64,000 nt of DNA, taken from NCBI RefSeq assembly GCF_009827445.1, contig NZ_WTYI01000001.1:62001-126000 (forward strand). The letters are read 5' to 3'. The stretch is from Qipengyuania aquimaris. Lineage in GTDB: Bacteria > Pseudomonadota > Alphaproteobacteria > Sphingomonadales > Sphingomonadaceae. The position numbers and the translations under genes are program-made. The notes beneath the pieces were generated by a model that was not told the DNA's origin, made no database searches, and was given only the letters and a program-made list of their open reading frames with translations. Of this stretch, positions 1 through 7,557 are shown piece after piece (the first letter of the stretch is position 1; every line of letters begins with the position of its first letter).

Positions 1-3000
1 GGCGGATTGGAAAATACGAAAATCCAAACTGGCAAGCCGAGAGAGTAGCGCACGCACTCGTGACCTATCTGCCCAGAACAGCCACTTTCCTTTGTCAGCC
101 AGAAGAAACGTCCATAGATGGGGGTCTTCGGGCTTGACGGCATGTCGCTCCAATACGTCGAGCCACGCGTCGTAAGCCTGCTCCTCGCGTCCGATCAGCC
201 CATGAAAGATCGCGGAAAGAGGCGTGTAGTTTTCTTGAGGAACTATGCGCATCCCCCCGTAGGCGTGAAACAGTAGAGGGGAAGGCGCGGTCTTCTCTCT
301 CTTGTTTCGGCGTTCGTTTTCGGCGTCCCTCGCTAACCGCCGCTCGGTTTGATCGACAATCGCGTCGGGATCGTTCTCCAACCAACTTTCGAGCATTGCT
401 ACCGTATCATCCGGCAACCCCTTCAACGGATCGGCAAGTCGAGAAAGTGCCCAACTGGCGTGGGTCTTCCAAGTGCGCGACGAAAATCCCGCGCTCGAAA
501 GATCGTGGATCATTCCGAGCAGTTTACGAGGCGGGTAGATACCGTCTTTCGACAACTCGTCCAACAAATAGCCTGCCGCGTGCTCATGCTTCCCCGGGAC
601 AAATCGCGCCGCGATGCGGATTGCCCGCTCAGGGTTCTTTTTTCCAAACTCTGCGAAAGCGCGAGACAGTTCGACGACCCCCCCGTCCCGCGAAATGGGT
701 CGCCGATGTGACCGCTCTGACTCGTCGTGTATTTCGTCTAGCATGCGGAAGATGTCGTCATCTGCTGCCTTCTCCATGGCAGTTTCCGACATGGGTGACC
801 CGACAAACGTCCCCATCGACCCCCCACGTTTGCGCGGAATAGGCTGTCGCTTCCGCTCCCGCATCTCGGCAACCTGCCGTCTCCGGCGCGGAGGCAAGTT
901 TTTCTGTGGCAACCTCTCAAGCAATTCCATGCGGTTCTCATCAGACCATCGAAGCCGCATGCGTCTCAAGTCGGCAGTGTCCTCCTTACCGTGCCCAGCC
1001 TCATAGAGTGACCATCCCTCAATGCGGTCGCGAAGCGCCATCACCGGTTCGCCGGAAAGATGTTTACCAATCATTTCGACCAGTTCTTGGGATGACAAAC
1101 CGGCCTCGATTGATGACATGCCCGGCTCTACCGTGACATGCGCGTCGCCGATGTAGAAACGTCGCTCATCGGCAAGGATGTAACCTAGCGCTTCCTCGGC
1201 AAGCGACGCACCGCCTGCGACATAGGTTTGAGCAATCATATCCTGCAATTGGTCGATCTCGACAGAAGCTAGGCGCGTAATGAGCCGCGAGGCTAATTCT
1301 GGCTCAGTCTTTGCGACAGCGCTCATCGCTTCTTGAAGTGCGACAATGATGCTTCCGTGCTCACCCTCTACTTGCCAATCCCACGGAAGCGATTTGGATT
1401 TGGAGTATCGTTTGATACCGTCGCAATACGGATCGACTTGCTTCTCTGCCTGCTCAATCAACCACGGCAGAAGAGCCTCCGCGAACTCGGCAGGAGCCGC
1501 CTCGGCCAGCTTCTCGACGTCGTGCAATTGGGGACCGGTATGTTCATCGGCTTCGATTGTCCCCACCCAGATTGCAACGACGCGACACGCCTCCCCCAGT
1601 CTGCCATCCGTCCGCAAAGTGCTAACCAGATGGGATACGCTATATGGGTCGATAGCTGTCCGGCTGAGAATGGTGCGGATCAGCGTCTCCACGTCGTCAG
1701 TGATGACGCCAGATTGCTCGGCAATACGAAAAACCAGCTGGTCCTTTGAAGGGTCACTCCAATGCGAACGAACCAGCGAGACCATATTGTCCGGGTCTTC
1801 TCTGGCTTCCGCGGCAAGCCCCTGCACCGCCCGCCAATGAAAGTCCTCTTGCTGCATGAGTTGCGGTAGGCATTTCGACAAGTGGGGCCGCCACTTGGAC
1901 CAGTGCTCAACGATCTTCCCCAAGCCGCGATTTGCCAAGATTGGGTCGGTGCGGATGAGTGTTTCGATCCATGCAGCTTCCTGCTGAGTGGGGTCACCAA
2001 CCGTCGAGACCACATCTGTGACGAGGTGTCTGAGGTGACGCCGGGTTCGTCCGTCGCCGAGCAAAGCCGAAACCGCCCGTATGTAGGCGCCCTCGTCGGT
2101 CGCCCTAAGCCGTTGCAATGATCGCAGCACGGTTGCGCGCACGAACAGACTATCTTGGTTGCGCCACGCATAGTCAGCTAGGTCGCCGCCGGAGCGAAAA
2201 CTCTTCGCCTGAAAATCATCGAGCCAAGACTGGTGGCTGAACCCGATCTTCTGGCCACTACGGACGATCAAGCCACACGCTTCGCCTCTGGCCAAGGCTT
2301 CTTTGCTGTTCGCCTCATATACGTCGGCTGGACGCCACAGTGTCTCGGTTGCGAGCATTTCCGAGGCGAGGTTCTGCATTAATTCCAAAACCGCTTTGCG
2401 GGTCTGGTCGGGTCCAAGGTTAGCTGTAGCAAGCCAACGATCCAACAAGTCGCCTGCTTCTACCGAAGAAGGATCGACACCCCGCTGCACCAGTTGAACG
2501 AACAGCTTGAGGGCAAATGGCCTGCGGAGCGTCTCCTTCAACTCCTCAGAAATGCCAGCGCACTCAATTCCCAGATCGGCGAGAAGAACAAGCACGCTTT
2601 CAGTCGAGGGTAGCGCTAGATTGAACTCCTCAGCCTTGAGTTGTTGGAAACGCGCATCGTGTGCCGCCTCGAACGGGCGCGACGACACAACGACATGCAC
2701 ACGCAGCCTTTGATCTCGGATGTGCCTGACCATCCTGAGAAGAACTTTCATCCGGTCGGACGAACGGTCCATGACGTCGCTAACCGCGTCCAATTGGTCT
2801 ACAATTACAGTCACGGATGAGGATTGAGCGACCGCCGCAATCTCGGCCGCCAGCGGTCCTGACATTCCTAGGGCGCGCCCAATGTCATCGACGGTTTGGA
2901 TCGACACTGGGAGGGTGTCAGCCTTGATGCCGAAAACAACGTGACCACCCCCTTCCAACTCGTCGGTTAGCTTGGACATTAGGGCCGATTTCCCCGACCC

Positions 3001-3690
3001 CGCCTCGCCGATGAGGATCGACGTTCCACTAGGTTCCGCGAGAATGTGCCTCTTGAGGCGCTCCAGTTCCGGCCTCAGAATTTCATGCCCGGAGATGTCT
3101 CTCGGCCACTCTCGCAGTTCGTCCGATCCTGTTTTTGCGTCTCGCATAGCATCGTGCAAGTTGATCGCGGACGCTTCCTTTCCCTTCTCCTGCCGCTCCA
3201 TCATTGTTCGGATCGCCGTCACGTGACTGAGCGTTGCCTCGGTGGCGACGTAGTGACCGACTTCTCGCCAGTGCGTGGATTTGTTGAATTGAGACCGTAG
3301 TTCACGAATGATGGTCGCGAACGCGGCCACGAGATCGTCGCGCTCAGTTTGGAAGACGCGACGAAGGGCCTCGTCCGCAGTTTCATCCTTAGCAAAACGG
3401 TCGACAAACATTTGAACGAACCGCTTGGCCAATCCGTCCGAGTCGGGAAGGTTCGACGGATCGCTTATGATGGCTTCAAGAAAAGGAACGAATACCACTT
3501 TCACGAAGCTGACGGACCGAAGATCGTCCGCGAGCGCAGGAACAGTCTGTATCCCCGCTTCAATAGAGGCGGAGCCTATCTCGGCGATTTCCTTTTTGGC
3601 TTCGCCTGATTTGAGGAGATTGAAACCCTTGCTGGCTGCATAACCCAATGCGGCCTCGCCGATTACCCCAAGAATGACCTCAGCCAACAC
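1..3690 (-). CDS. Large STAND-type P-loop NTPase (partial; C-terminus beyond left edge)
   Basis: The reading frame is open for at least 1230 codons and runs off the window at position 1. A Walker A motif GEAGSGKS lies at residues 228-235 and a Walker B VIVDQLD at 295-301, followed by several hundred residues of helical, repeat-like sequence without recognisable motifs. That order (N-terminal region, NTPase, long superhelical sensor) is typical of STAND proteins, many of which act in antiphage defence. The N-terminal 200 residues show no nuclease, TIR or protease motif that I recognise. I chose the GTG at 3690 because a perfect AAGGAG lies nine bases upstream; an ATG at 3708 in the same frame has no ribosome site. 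Defence function is inference. Confidence 0.8.
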   Translation of the reverse strand, partial: MLAEVILGVIGEAALGYAASKGFNLLKSGEAKKEIAEIGSASIEAGIQTVPALADDLRSVSFVKVVFVPFLEAIISDPSNLPDSDGLAKRFVQMFVDRFAKDETADEALRRVFQTERDDLVAAFATIIRELRSQFNKSTHWREVGHYVATEATLSHVTAIRTMMERQEKGKEASAINLHDAMRDAKTGSDELREWPRDISGHEILRPELERLKRHILAEPSGTSILIGEAGSGKSALMSKLTDELEGGGHVVFGIKADTLPVSIQTVDDIGRALGMSGPLAAEIAAVAQSSSVTVIVDQLDAVSDVMDRSSDRMKVLLRMVRHIRDQRLRVHVVVSSRPFEAAHDARFQQLKAEEFNLALPSTESVLVLLADLGIECAGISEELKETLRRPFALKLFVQLVQRGVDPSSVEAGDLLDRWLATANLGPDQTRKAVLELMQNLASEMLATETLWRPADVYEANSKEALARGEACGLIVRSGQKIGFSHQSWLDDFQAKSFRSGGDLADYAWRNQDSLFVRATVLRSLQRLRATDEGAYIRAVSALLGDGRTRRHLRHLVTDVVSTVGDPTQQEAAWIETLIRTDPILANRGLGKIVEHWSKWRPHLSKCLPQLMQQEDFHWRAVQGLAAEAREDPDNMVSLVRSHWSDPSKDQLVFRIAEQSGVITDDVETLIRTILSRTAIDPYSVSHLVSTLRTDGRLGEACRVVAIWVGTIEADEHTGPQLHDVEKLAEAAPAEFAEALLPWLIEQAEKQVDPYCDGIKRYSKSKSLPWDWQVEGEHGSIIVALQEAMSAVAKTEPELASRLITRLASVEIDQLQDMIAQTYVAGGASLAEEALGYILADERRFYIGDAHVTVEPGMSSIEAGLSSQELVEMIGKHLSGEPVMALRDRIEGWSLYEAGHGKEDTADLRRMRLRWSDENRMELLERLPQKNLPPRRRRQVAEMRERKRQPIPRKRGGSMGTFVGSPMSETAMEKAADDDIFRMLDEIHDESERSHRRPISRDGGVVELSRAFAEFGKKNPERAIRIAARFVPGKHEHAAGYLLDELSKDGIYPPRKLLGMIHDLSSAGFSSRTWKTHASWALSRLADPLKGLPDDTVAMLESWLENDPDAIVDQTERRLARDAENERRNKREKTAPSPLLFHAYGGMRIVPQENYTPLSAIFHGLIGREEQAYDAWLDVLERHAVKPEDPHLWTFLLADKGKWLFWADRSRVRALLSRLASLDFRIFQSA

Positions 3691-3752
3691 GCCCCTTATC
3701 TCCTTCATGAAGAGCCAGATGAGGGCTTAACGTCTTTTAGGGCAAGGACGCA

Positions 3753-3872
3753 TCATCGATTTTTGTGGACCATCGTTGCCATCAAGATCGTCGACCGACG
3801 CTCAGGCTCGCCTATGATCTCGCACAGCCTTCCCCTATTTGGACACGTCCCGGCCACTAGGAGATGTCTCAC
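3753..3872 (-). CDS. Possible 39-residue ORF or frameshifted tail of the DUF5710 gene
   Basis: A minus-strand frame that begins inside the 3' part of the DUF5710 gene runs to a stop at 3753 with protein-like composition (for example NEIAFKKLEG and VRHLLVAGTC). It can be read as a separate small gene starting at the GTG at 3872, which has GAAGGA five bases upstream. It may instead be the original C-terminus of the upstream gene after a one-base frameshift, because the in-frame end of that gene (YATACPTRA) looks unlike natural protein. No function can be named. Confidence 0.3.
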   Translation of the reverse strand: MRHLLVAGTCPNRGRLCEIIGEPERRSTILMATMVHKNR

Positions 3873-3913
3873 ACGGCTTCCTTCTAGCTTTTTGAACGCA
3901 ATCTCATTGATCC

Positions 3914-4477
3914 TTAGGCTCTCGTTGGACAGGCTGTAGCATACGAAAGGAATCCCAGTTTTCGCGCCTGTTCCCTGACTGTCGCGGTAGCTTGACCCGG
4001 AAGCCACCAACTCTTTGATGTGGGGTCCCAGCGCGCTCCCAGCTTCTTGGCCTTGTCTTTGTCCGCGAAAGAGACTTTCAGTTCGATCCGATCCCGGGGC
4101 GGGTCTGATCGAGTTTTGCCTCGTTTTTTGTCTACGGCAGCAAGAGCATCTGCAATTCTCGGGTCGTCCAGTGGCCGCAGCTCGGCACCTTCCGCCCACG
4201 CTGGTGGCTCAATCTGTCGCCATGTCTTATAAGTTCCGGCCGTATCGAGAGAGGCGAGTTCCTCCCGCAAGTCACCTTTTAGGTTGTAGATGTCCATCAG
4301 GACCGACGGGTTGCCGTAATAGGGGGGCGGCTTTGTCGCTCTGCCCATAGCCACTATCCGGGCGCATGAGGCCTCCCAAGTCGTGCGCCGGACCCAGATG
4401 CCAGGACCATTGGCGTCGTCGAGCATTTGAAAAACATTTCGGCTATTGTCCTTCTTCCAACTCTCGTCACCCGCCAT
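3914..4477 (-). CDS. DUF5710 domain-containing protein
   Basis: This is a 187-residue soluble protein. Residues about 127-155 carry the DUF5710 signature: a short beta strand, a KDKAKKLGARWD segment and a SWWLP end. This domain is found in mobile-element proteins and next to helicase, primase or toprim modules, but its role is not known. I chose the ATG at 4477 because GGAGGAG lies eight bases upstream; two upstream ATGs in the same frame lack such a site. The gene is divergent from the serine recombinase and convergent with nothing. Its C-terminus may be frameshifted (see the ORF at 3753-3872). Confidence 0.65.
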   Translation of the reverse strand: MAGDESWKKDNSRNVFQMLDDANGPGIWVRRTTWEASCARIVAMGRATKPPPYYGNPSVLMDIYNLKGDLREELASLDTAGTYKTWRQIEPPAWAEGAELRPLDDPRIADALAAVDKKRGKTRSDPPRDRIELKVSFADKDKAKKLGARWDPTSKSWWLPGQATATVREQARKLGFLSYATACPTRA

Positions 4478-4627
4478 CACACAATCTCCTCCGGACATCA
4501 CATGCCTATCGAAAGATCGGTTTGTCAAAAGGCTGCGCTGAATGAACCAGCGTGAACTAATCGGGAATATTTCTGGCTCGCAAGAGGCCCCTTTGGGACG
4601 ACGAATGTCCTAGACCACACCCCGCAC

Positions 4628-4659
4628 TCCCCTAGGATTTCAGGGAGTTTTGCAGGGGA
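4628..4659. promoter_or_regulatory. Inverted repeat just upstream of the serine recombinase gene
   Basis: TCCCCT at 4628-4633 and AGGGGA at 4654-4659 form an inverted repeat separated by 20 bases, with a further CAGGGAG between them. The right arm is also the ribosome-binding site of the recombinase. It could be an operator or part of a recombination (res-like) site. The arms are short, so chance cannot be excluded. Confidence 0.25.
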
Positions 4660-4666
4660 TCATATC

Positions 4667-5230
4667 GTGAAGGTCGGCTACGCCAGAACATCCACCTTTG
4701 ACCAAATCGCCGGATTGGAAGCCCAGCATAGGCTTCTCGAAGAGACAGGCTGCACCCAGATTTTCTCGGAGCAAGTTTCGTCGGTTGGCGAGCGGGCACA
4801 ATTCCAGAACGCGCTGGACTTTGTCAGGCAAGGGGACGTGCTGATCGTCACACGCTTAGACAGGCTTGCGCGCTCAACCTCGGACCTTCTCGGCATCCTT
4901 GCCGTCTTGGAAGACAAGCAGACGGGCCTGCACATCCTCGATTTTGGCGGCTCAGAAATGGATACCCATTCGCCGACTGGGAAGTTGATGCTGACGATGT
5001 TCGGTGCACTAGCCCAGTTCGAGCGCGAACTAATGCTCGTTCGCCAGCGTGAGGGTATTGAGCGCGCCAAGGCAGCGGGAAAGTATCGTGGCAGAGTGCC
5101 CACAGCCCGGCGCAGACTTCCAGAGATGCTCGAACTTGCCCAAAAAGGTCTTACCCCTCCCGAGATAGCCAACCGCCTACAGGTCTCTCGTGCGAGCGTC
5201 TATCGGCTGTTGAAGGATGAACGGTCGTGA
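4667..5230 (+). CDS. Serine recombinase, resolvase/invertase family
   Basis: This 187-residue protein has the small resolvase/invertase layout. The N-terminal catalytic domain begins with YARTSTFDQ, in which Ser9 is the expected nucleophile, and continues with the conserved LDRLARS and GALAQFERE segments. A C-terminal helix-turn-helix (about 150-187: GLTPPEIANRLQVSRASVYRLL) binds the recombination site. The length matches Tn3-type resolvases. The start is a GTG with AGGGGA upstream. The stop overlaps the GTG of the next small gene (GTGA), so it heads a three-gene translationally coupled unit. It may resolve, invert or mobilise part of the island; no inverted segment is visible in the window. 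Confidence 0.9.
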   Translation: MKVGYARTSTFDQIAGLEAQHRLLEETGCTQIFSEQVSSVGERAQFQNALDFVRQGDVLIVTRLDRLARSTSDLLGILAVLEDKQTGLHILDFGGSEMDTHSPTGKLMLTMFGALAQFERELMLVRQREGIERAKAAGKYRGRVPTARRRLPEMLELAQKGLTPPEIANRLQVSRASVYRLLKDERS

Positions 5231-5421
5231 ACCAGTCAGGCGAAATCTTCGCGCGGATCATAGCTGAATTGGAAGACCTGCACTGTGTGGCGGTTGATGG
5301 CCAAGCCGCCGACCAGACGCCCGAAGCCATCGCGGTTCTTTCAATTGAGATTTGCAACGGGTTGCAACGCGTCGGCGATCTCTTCGCCGAGGTGCGTTGC
5401 ATTGCGAAGCCTCTGCCATGA
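5227..5421 (+). CDS. Small acidic protein of unknown function, coupled to recombinase
   Basis: This 64-residue protein is predominantly helical and acidic and has no recognisable domain. It starts at a GTG that overlaps the recombinase stop by four bases, and its own TGA overlaps the ATG of the HNH-like gene by four bases. The two overlaps are the main evidence that it is translated. The small size and position between a recombinase and a nuclease-like protein would fit an accessory or regulatory factor, but that is inference. Confidence 0.55.
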   Translation: MNQSGEIFARIIAELEDLHCVAVDGQAADQTPEAIAVLSIEICNGLQRVGDLFAEVRCIAKPLP

Positions 5422-5894
5422 GATGCCTAGCACAGGATGTGCTGCTGGATCACAAGGTAGAGGACTTGATCGCGGATGGCTGTTCATTGCCGCGCTGGGG
5501 GTTCGCCATTCCCGGGCCTTACAACGGTGCGACTGGCGAGGAACGTGTCTACGCTTGGCAGAAGAACCAGATCGCGTGGCGGCTCGGTTGGCTTCCGCGC
5601 AATCAGACCTGCTCGATCTGCGAGACAAGACCTGCCGATCAAGGTCATCAAGAGATATATATGCGCGCCTTTGCGCTAATGCCTGTTTGCAGGTCGTGCC
5701 ACGTCCGTTTGCATCGTAGGTTCGGTGATCCGGATCGCTGGCAGGCGTTCGTCGATCAGCTTTCGCCCGATAACTGGGCGAGGATGCTCCTGCCCGAGCA
5801 ATTGGATCGCGTCGATGCAATGAGGATAGCCGCAGAACTGGACTGGCTAAGCGCGCTTGCAGCTTTCTCGGAGGTTTGGCGAGCAGCGCGGTGA
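5418..5894 (+). CDS. HNH-like zinc-binding protein
   Basis: This 158-residue protein has two CxxC pairs (Cys65/Cys68 and Cys91/Cys94) followed directly by His95 and His99, with His77 between the pairs. That is the treble-clef arrangement of HNH endonucleases and related zinc proteins. The ATG at 5418 overlaps the preceding stop (ATGA), which decides the start over a longer upstream frame. It is the last gene of the recombinase unit. Whether it cuts DNA is not certain because the classical catalytic HNH triad is not cleanly formed; it could also be a structural DNA-binding zinc protein. Confidence 0.55.
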   Translation: MRCLAQDVLLDHKVEDLIADGCSLPRWGFAIPGPYNGATGEERVYAWQKNQIAWRLGWLPRNQTCSICETRPADQGHQEIYMRAFALMPVCRSCHVRLHRRFGDPDRWQAFVDQLSPDNWARMLLPEQLDRVDAMRIAAELDWLSALAAFSEVWRAAR

Positions 5895-5999
5895 CTGGCG
5901 CGTCAAGCGTCGGTCCCTCCGTCTACATATCTAGAAAACACGGTCTAAATTACTGATTTTCGGCTTGATTTTGCAAATTTTCGATCTTTTATTGTCCGA
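5895..5999 (+). promoter_or_regulatory. AT-rich leader upstream of the replication initiator
   Basis: The 105 bases before the initiator gene are clearly more AT-rich than their surroundings and contain runs such as TTTTGCAAATTTTCG and CTTTTATTG. A promoter or a DNA-unwinding element is plausible here. No clear -35/-10 pair and no good ribosome-binding site can be assigned. Confidence 0.3.
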
Positions 6000-7235
6000 A
6001 TGGCTAAGCACCCTTCATTGATCCAAAAGTATCAAATAATCGTCCGCGAGTGGATGCCCCACCTGTCGACGAACGAGTTCGCGGTCCTGATCCAGTTGGT
6101 CGACCGCACCATCGGCTGGGGCAAGACCCGTGCCACCTTCAGCCTGAACCGGGTGCTCGAAGGAGATAAGGCATACGGCGGCATAAAGATGTCGCGGCGC
6201 GGCTTGTTCTACGCGCTGTCGTCACTCGAAGAGAAGGGCATGATTGCGCGGCACAAGCACCCGCAAGGCAAGCAAATCCGTATGTATTCGGTCAATATGG
6301 GATGGACACCCGCCATGCCTATCGTGCCAAAGAGGCTTCAATATGGCCCCAAAACCAGTGCAGGGGATGCACCGGACCAGTGCAACAGTTGCACCGGCCC
6401 AGTGCATGAGGTGCACACGAGAGAAAGAAGTCTGGGAGAAGGAAGTCAGGAGAATGAAGAACAGGTAGCGGCACGTCCTGCGGACGACACCGCTACTGCG
6501 GTTAATCCGGACGATTTAATCCGGAAGGCCAAGGCCGACCTCCGGACGCTCCGCCGCCAGCCGCCGCGCAAGCTGACGACCCTGCCCCAGAAGATCGACG
6601 CCGCGCAGCGCGAATGGCGAGCCGCCATCGAAGAGAACCACCCAACTGGTGGGTGTCTCGCTTGGAACCAACGCGAGGTCGCCATGGTCAAGGCCAAGCT
6701 GCGTGGCTGGAACGACCGCCGCATCGAATTTCACAAATTCATTGGTTGGTGCGCGGCCAACTGGAGCCTCGTGCGCCGGAAGCAACTGGCGTGGATGACC
6801 AAGTCTAAGCCGCCCAAGACGCCCGAAATCGGTTTCCTTGTGTCGTTCATCACTCACTTCCACGAGGCGTGGGCAGACCGCGACCTAGGCAACTGGATGC
6901 ACGAAGATCAGACCCGCGACTACGATAAGCTGCGTGCCAAGGGCCTGTCGCACGACGAAGCCGTCCACCGCCTCGCCAAGGACGACGCCATCGCGGAGAC
7001 GCGAGACGAGAACCGCAAGGCCAAGCAGGACATCGCCATTCGCCGTGGCATGCTCAAGCGGCAGGAAGAACGGCTCAAAAACAAGACGAGCGCCGCTCCA
7101 CACCCACGCTCCGAGGCGGCCCGGGCTTCTAAGCGCCCGGCAGCCAAACCCGTCAAACGGCTGACCGGGCAAGAGTTGCAAGATTTCGAGTTCGACGACA
7201 CGCCGCTTGATCCAAATTGGGAGCCGCTAAATTGA
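6000..7235 (+). CDS. Phage-type replication initiator (O-like), winged helix N-terminus
   Basis: This 411-residue protein begins with a winged-helix-like domain at about residues 5-100 (segments such as LSTNEFAVLIQLVDRTIGWGK and SRRGLFYALSSLEEKGMI). Such a domain is found in phage replication protein O and replisome organisers, where it binds origin iterons. Residues 119-140 are a linker encoded by three 22-bp DNA repeats. The remaining part is basic and charged, with no ATPase motif, so a separate helicase loader or the host DnaB/DnaC system would be needed. It sits alone between an AT-rich leader and the integrase region. It may allow the excised element to replicate. The assignment rests on the N-terminal fold pattern and the iterons. 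Confidence 0.65.
   Translation: MAKHPSLIQKYQIIVREWMPHLSTNEFAVLIQLVDRTIGWGKTRATFSLNRVLEGDKAYGGIKMSRRGLFYALSSLEEKGMIARHKHPQGKQIRMYSVNMGWTPAMPIVPKRLQYGPKTSAGDAPDQCNSCTGPVHEVHTRERSLGEGSQENEEQVAARPADDTATAVNPDDLIRKAKADLRTLRRQPPRKLTTLPQKIDAAQREWRAAIEENHPTGGCLAWNQREVAMVKAKLRGWNDRRIEFHKFIGWCAANWSLVRRKQLAWMTKSKPPKTPEIGFLVSFITHFHEAWADRDLGNWMHEDQTRDYDKLRAKGLSHDEAVHRLAKDDAIAETRDENRKAKQDIAIRRGMLKRQEERLKNKTSAAPHPRSEAARASKRPAAKPVKRLTGQELQDFEFDDTPLDPNWEPLN
6354..6419 (+). repeat. Three tandem 22-bp palindromic iterons inside the initiator gene
   Basis: Units at 6354-6375, 6376-6397 and 6398-6419 each contain GTGCA-N5-TGCAC, flanked by ACCA (CCCA in unit 3) and CGG (ACG in unit 3). The palindromes start at 6358, 6380 and 6402, an exact period of 22 bases, about two helical turns. 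Twenty-two is not a multiple of three, so the repeats are read in different frames and encode unrelated peptides; the conservation is therefore at DNA level. This is what initiator-binding iterons look like. Confidence 0.85.
6418..6467 (+). other. Purine-rich tract next to the iterons (candidate unwinding element)
   Basis: Immediately after the third iteron about 50 bases are overwhelmingly A and G on the plus strand (only about eight pyrimidines). In the lambda origin the iterons in gene O are likewise followed by a purine-rich, easily melted segment. The resemblance is in arrangement only; the tract here is not especially AT-rich. Confidence 0.45.
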
Positions 7236-7326
7236 CTAAAAATGAAGACGTTTCTCTTTTTTTGTCAATAACTTACTCTTGATTTAATCAATAGATCGTT
7301 TAGATTTTCGGCTGAAAGGAAGCGCA

Positions 7327-7557
7327 ATGGCCATTTCTCGCCGAAAAGCCGTGAAATTATCATCCAGGCTACAGTCCCAAGGAGGTTCCAACTTCCGAAA
7401 GGTTGATTTGAAGCGTGCAATTGACGGGGCGCAGCGCGTTGGAATGGATATCGGTGCGGTCGAAATACGACCTGATGGAACGATCACTATTCGCGCTGCG
7501 GGAGAAGTTGCTTCTTCGTCAAATGAATTGTTTGAGCGATGGGAAGAACGTCTCTGA
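7327..7557 (+). CDS. Small protein upstream of and overlapping the integrase
   Basis: This 76-residue protein has a basic N-terminus (MAISRRKAVK) and a second half with alternating beta-like sequence (IGAVEIRPDGTITIRA). AAAGGAAG lies a few bases upstream of the ATG. Its 3' end overlaps the integrase gene by 19 bases, so the two are probably co-translated. Small genes of this kind often precede tyrosine integrases in alphaproteobacterial islands and could be an excisionase or an integrase partner, but no helix-turn-helix is evident. Confidence 0.6.
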   Translation: MAISRRKAVKLSSRLQSQGGSNFRKVDLKRAIDGAQRVGMDIGAVEIRPDGTITIRAAGEVASSSNELFERWEERL

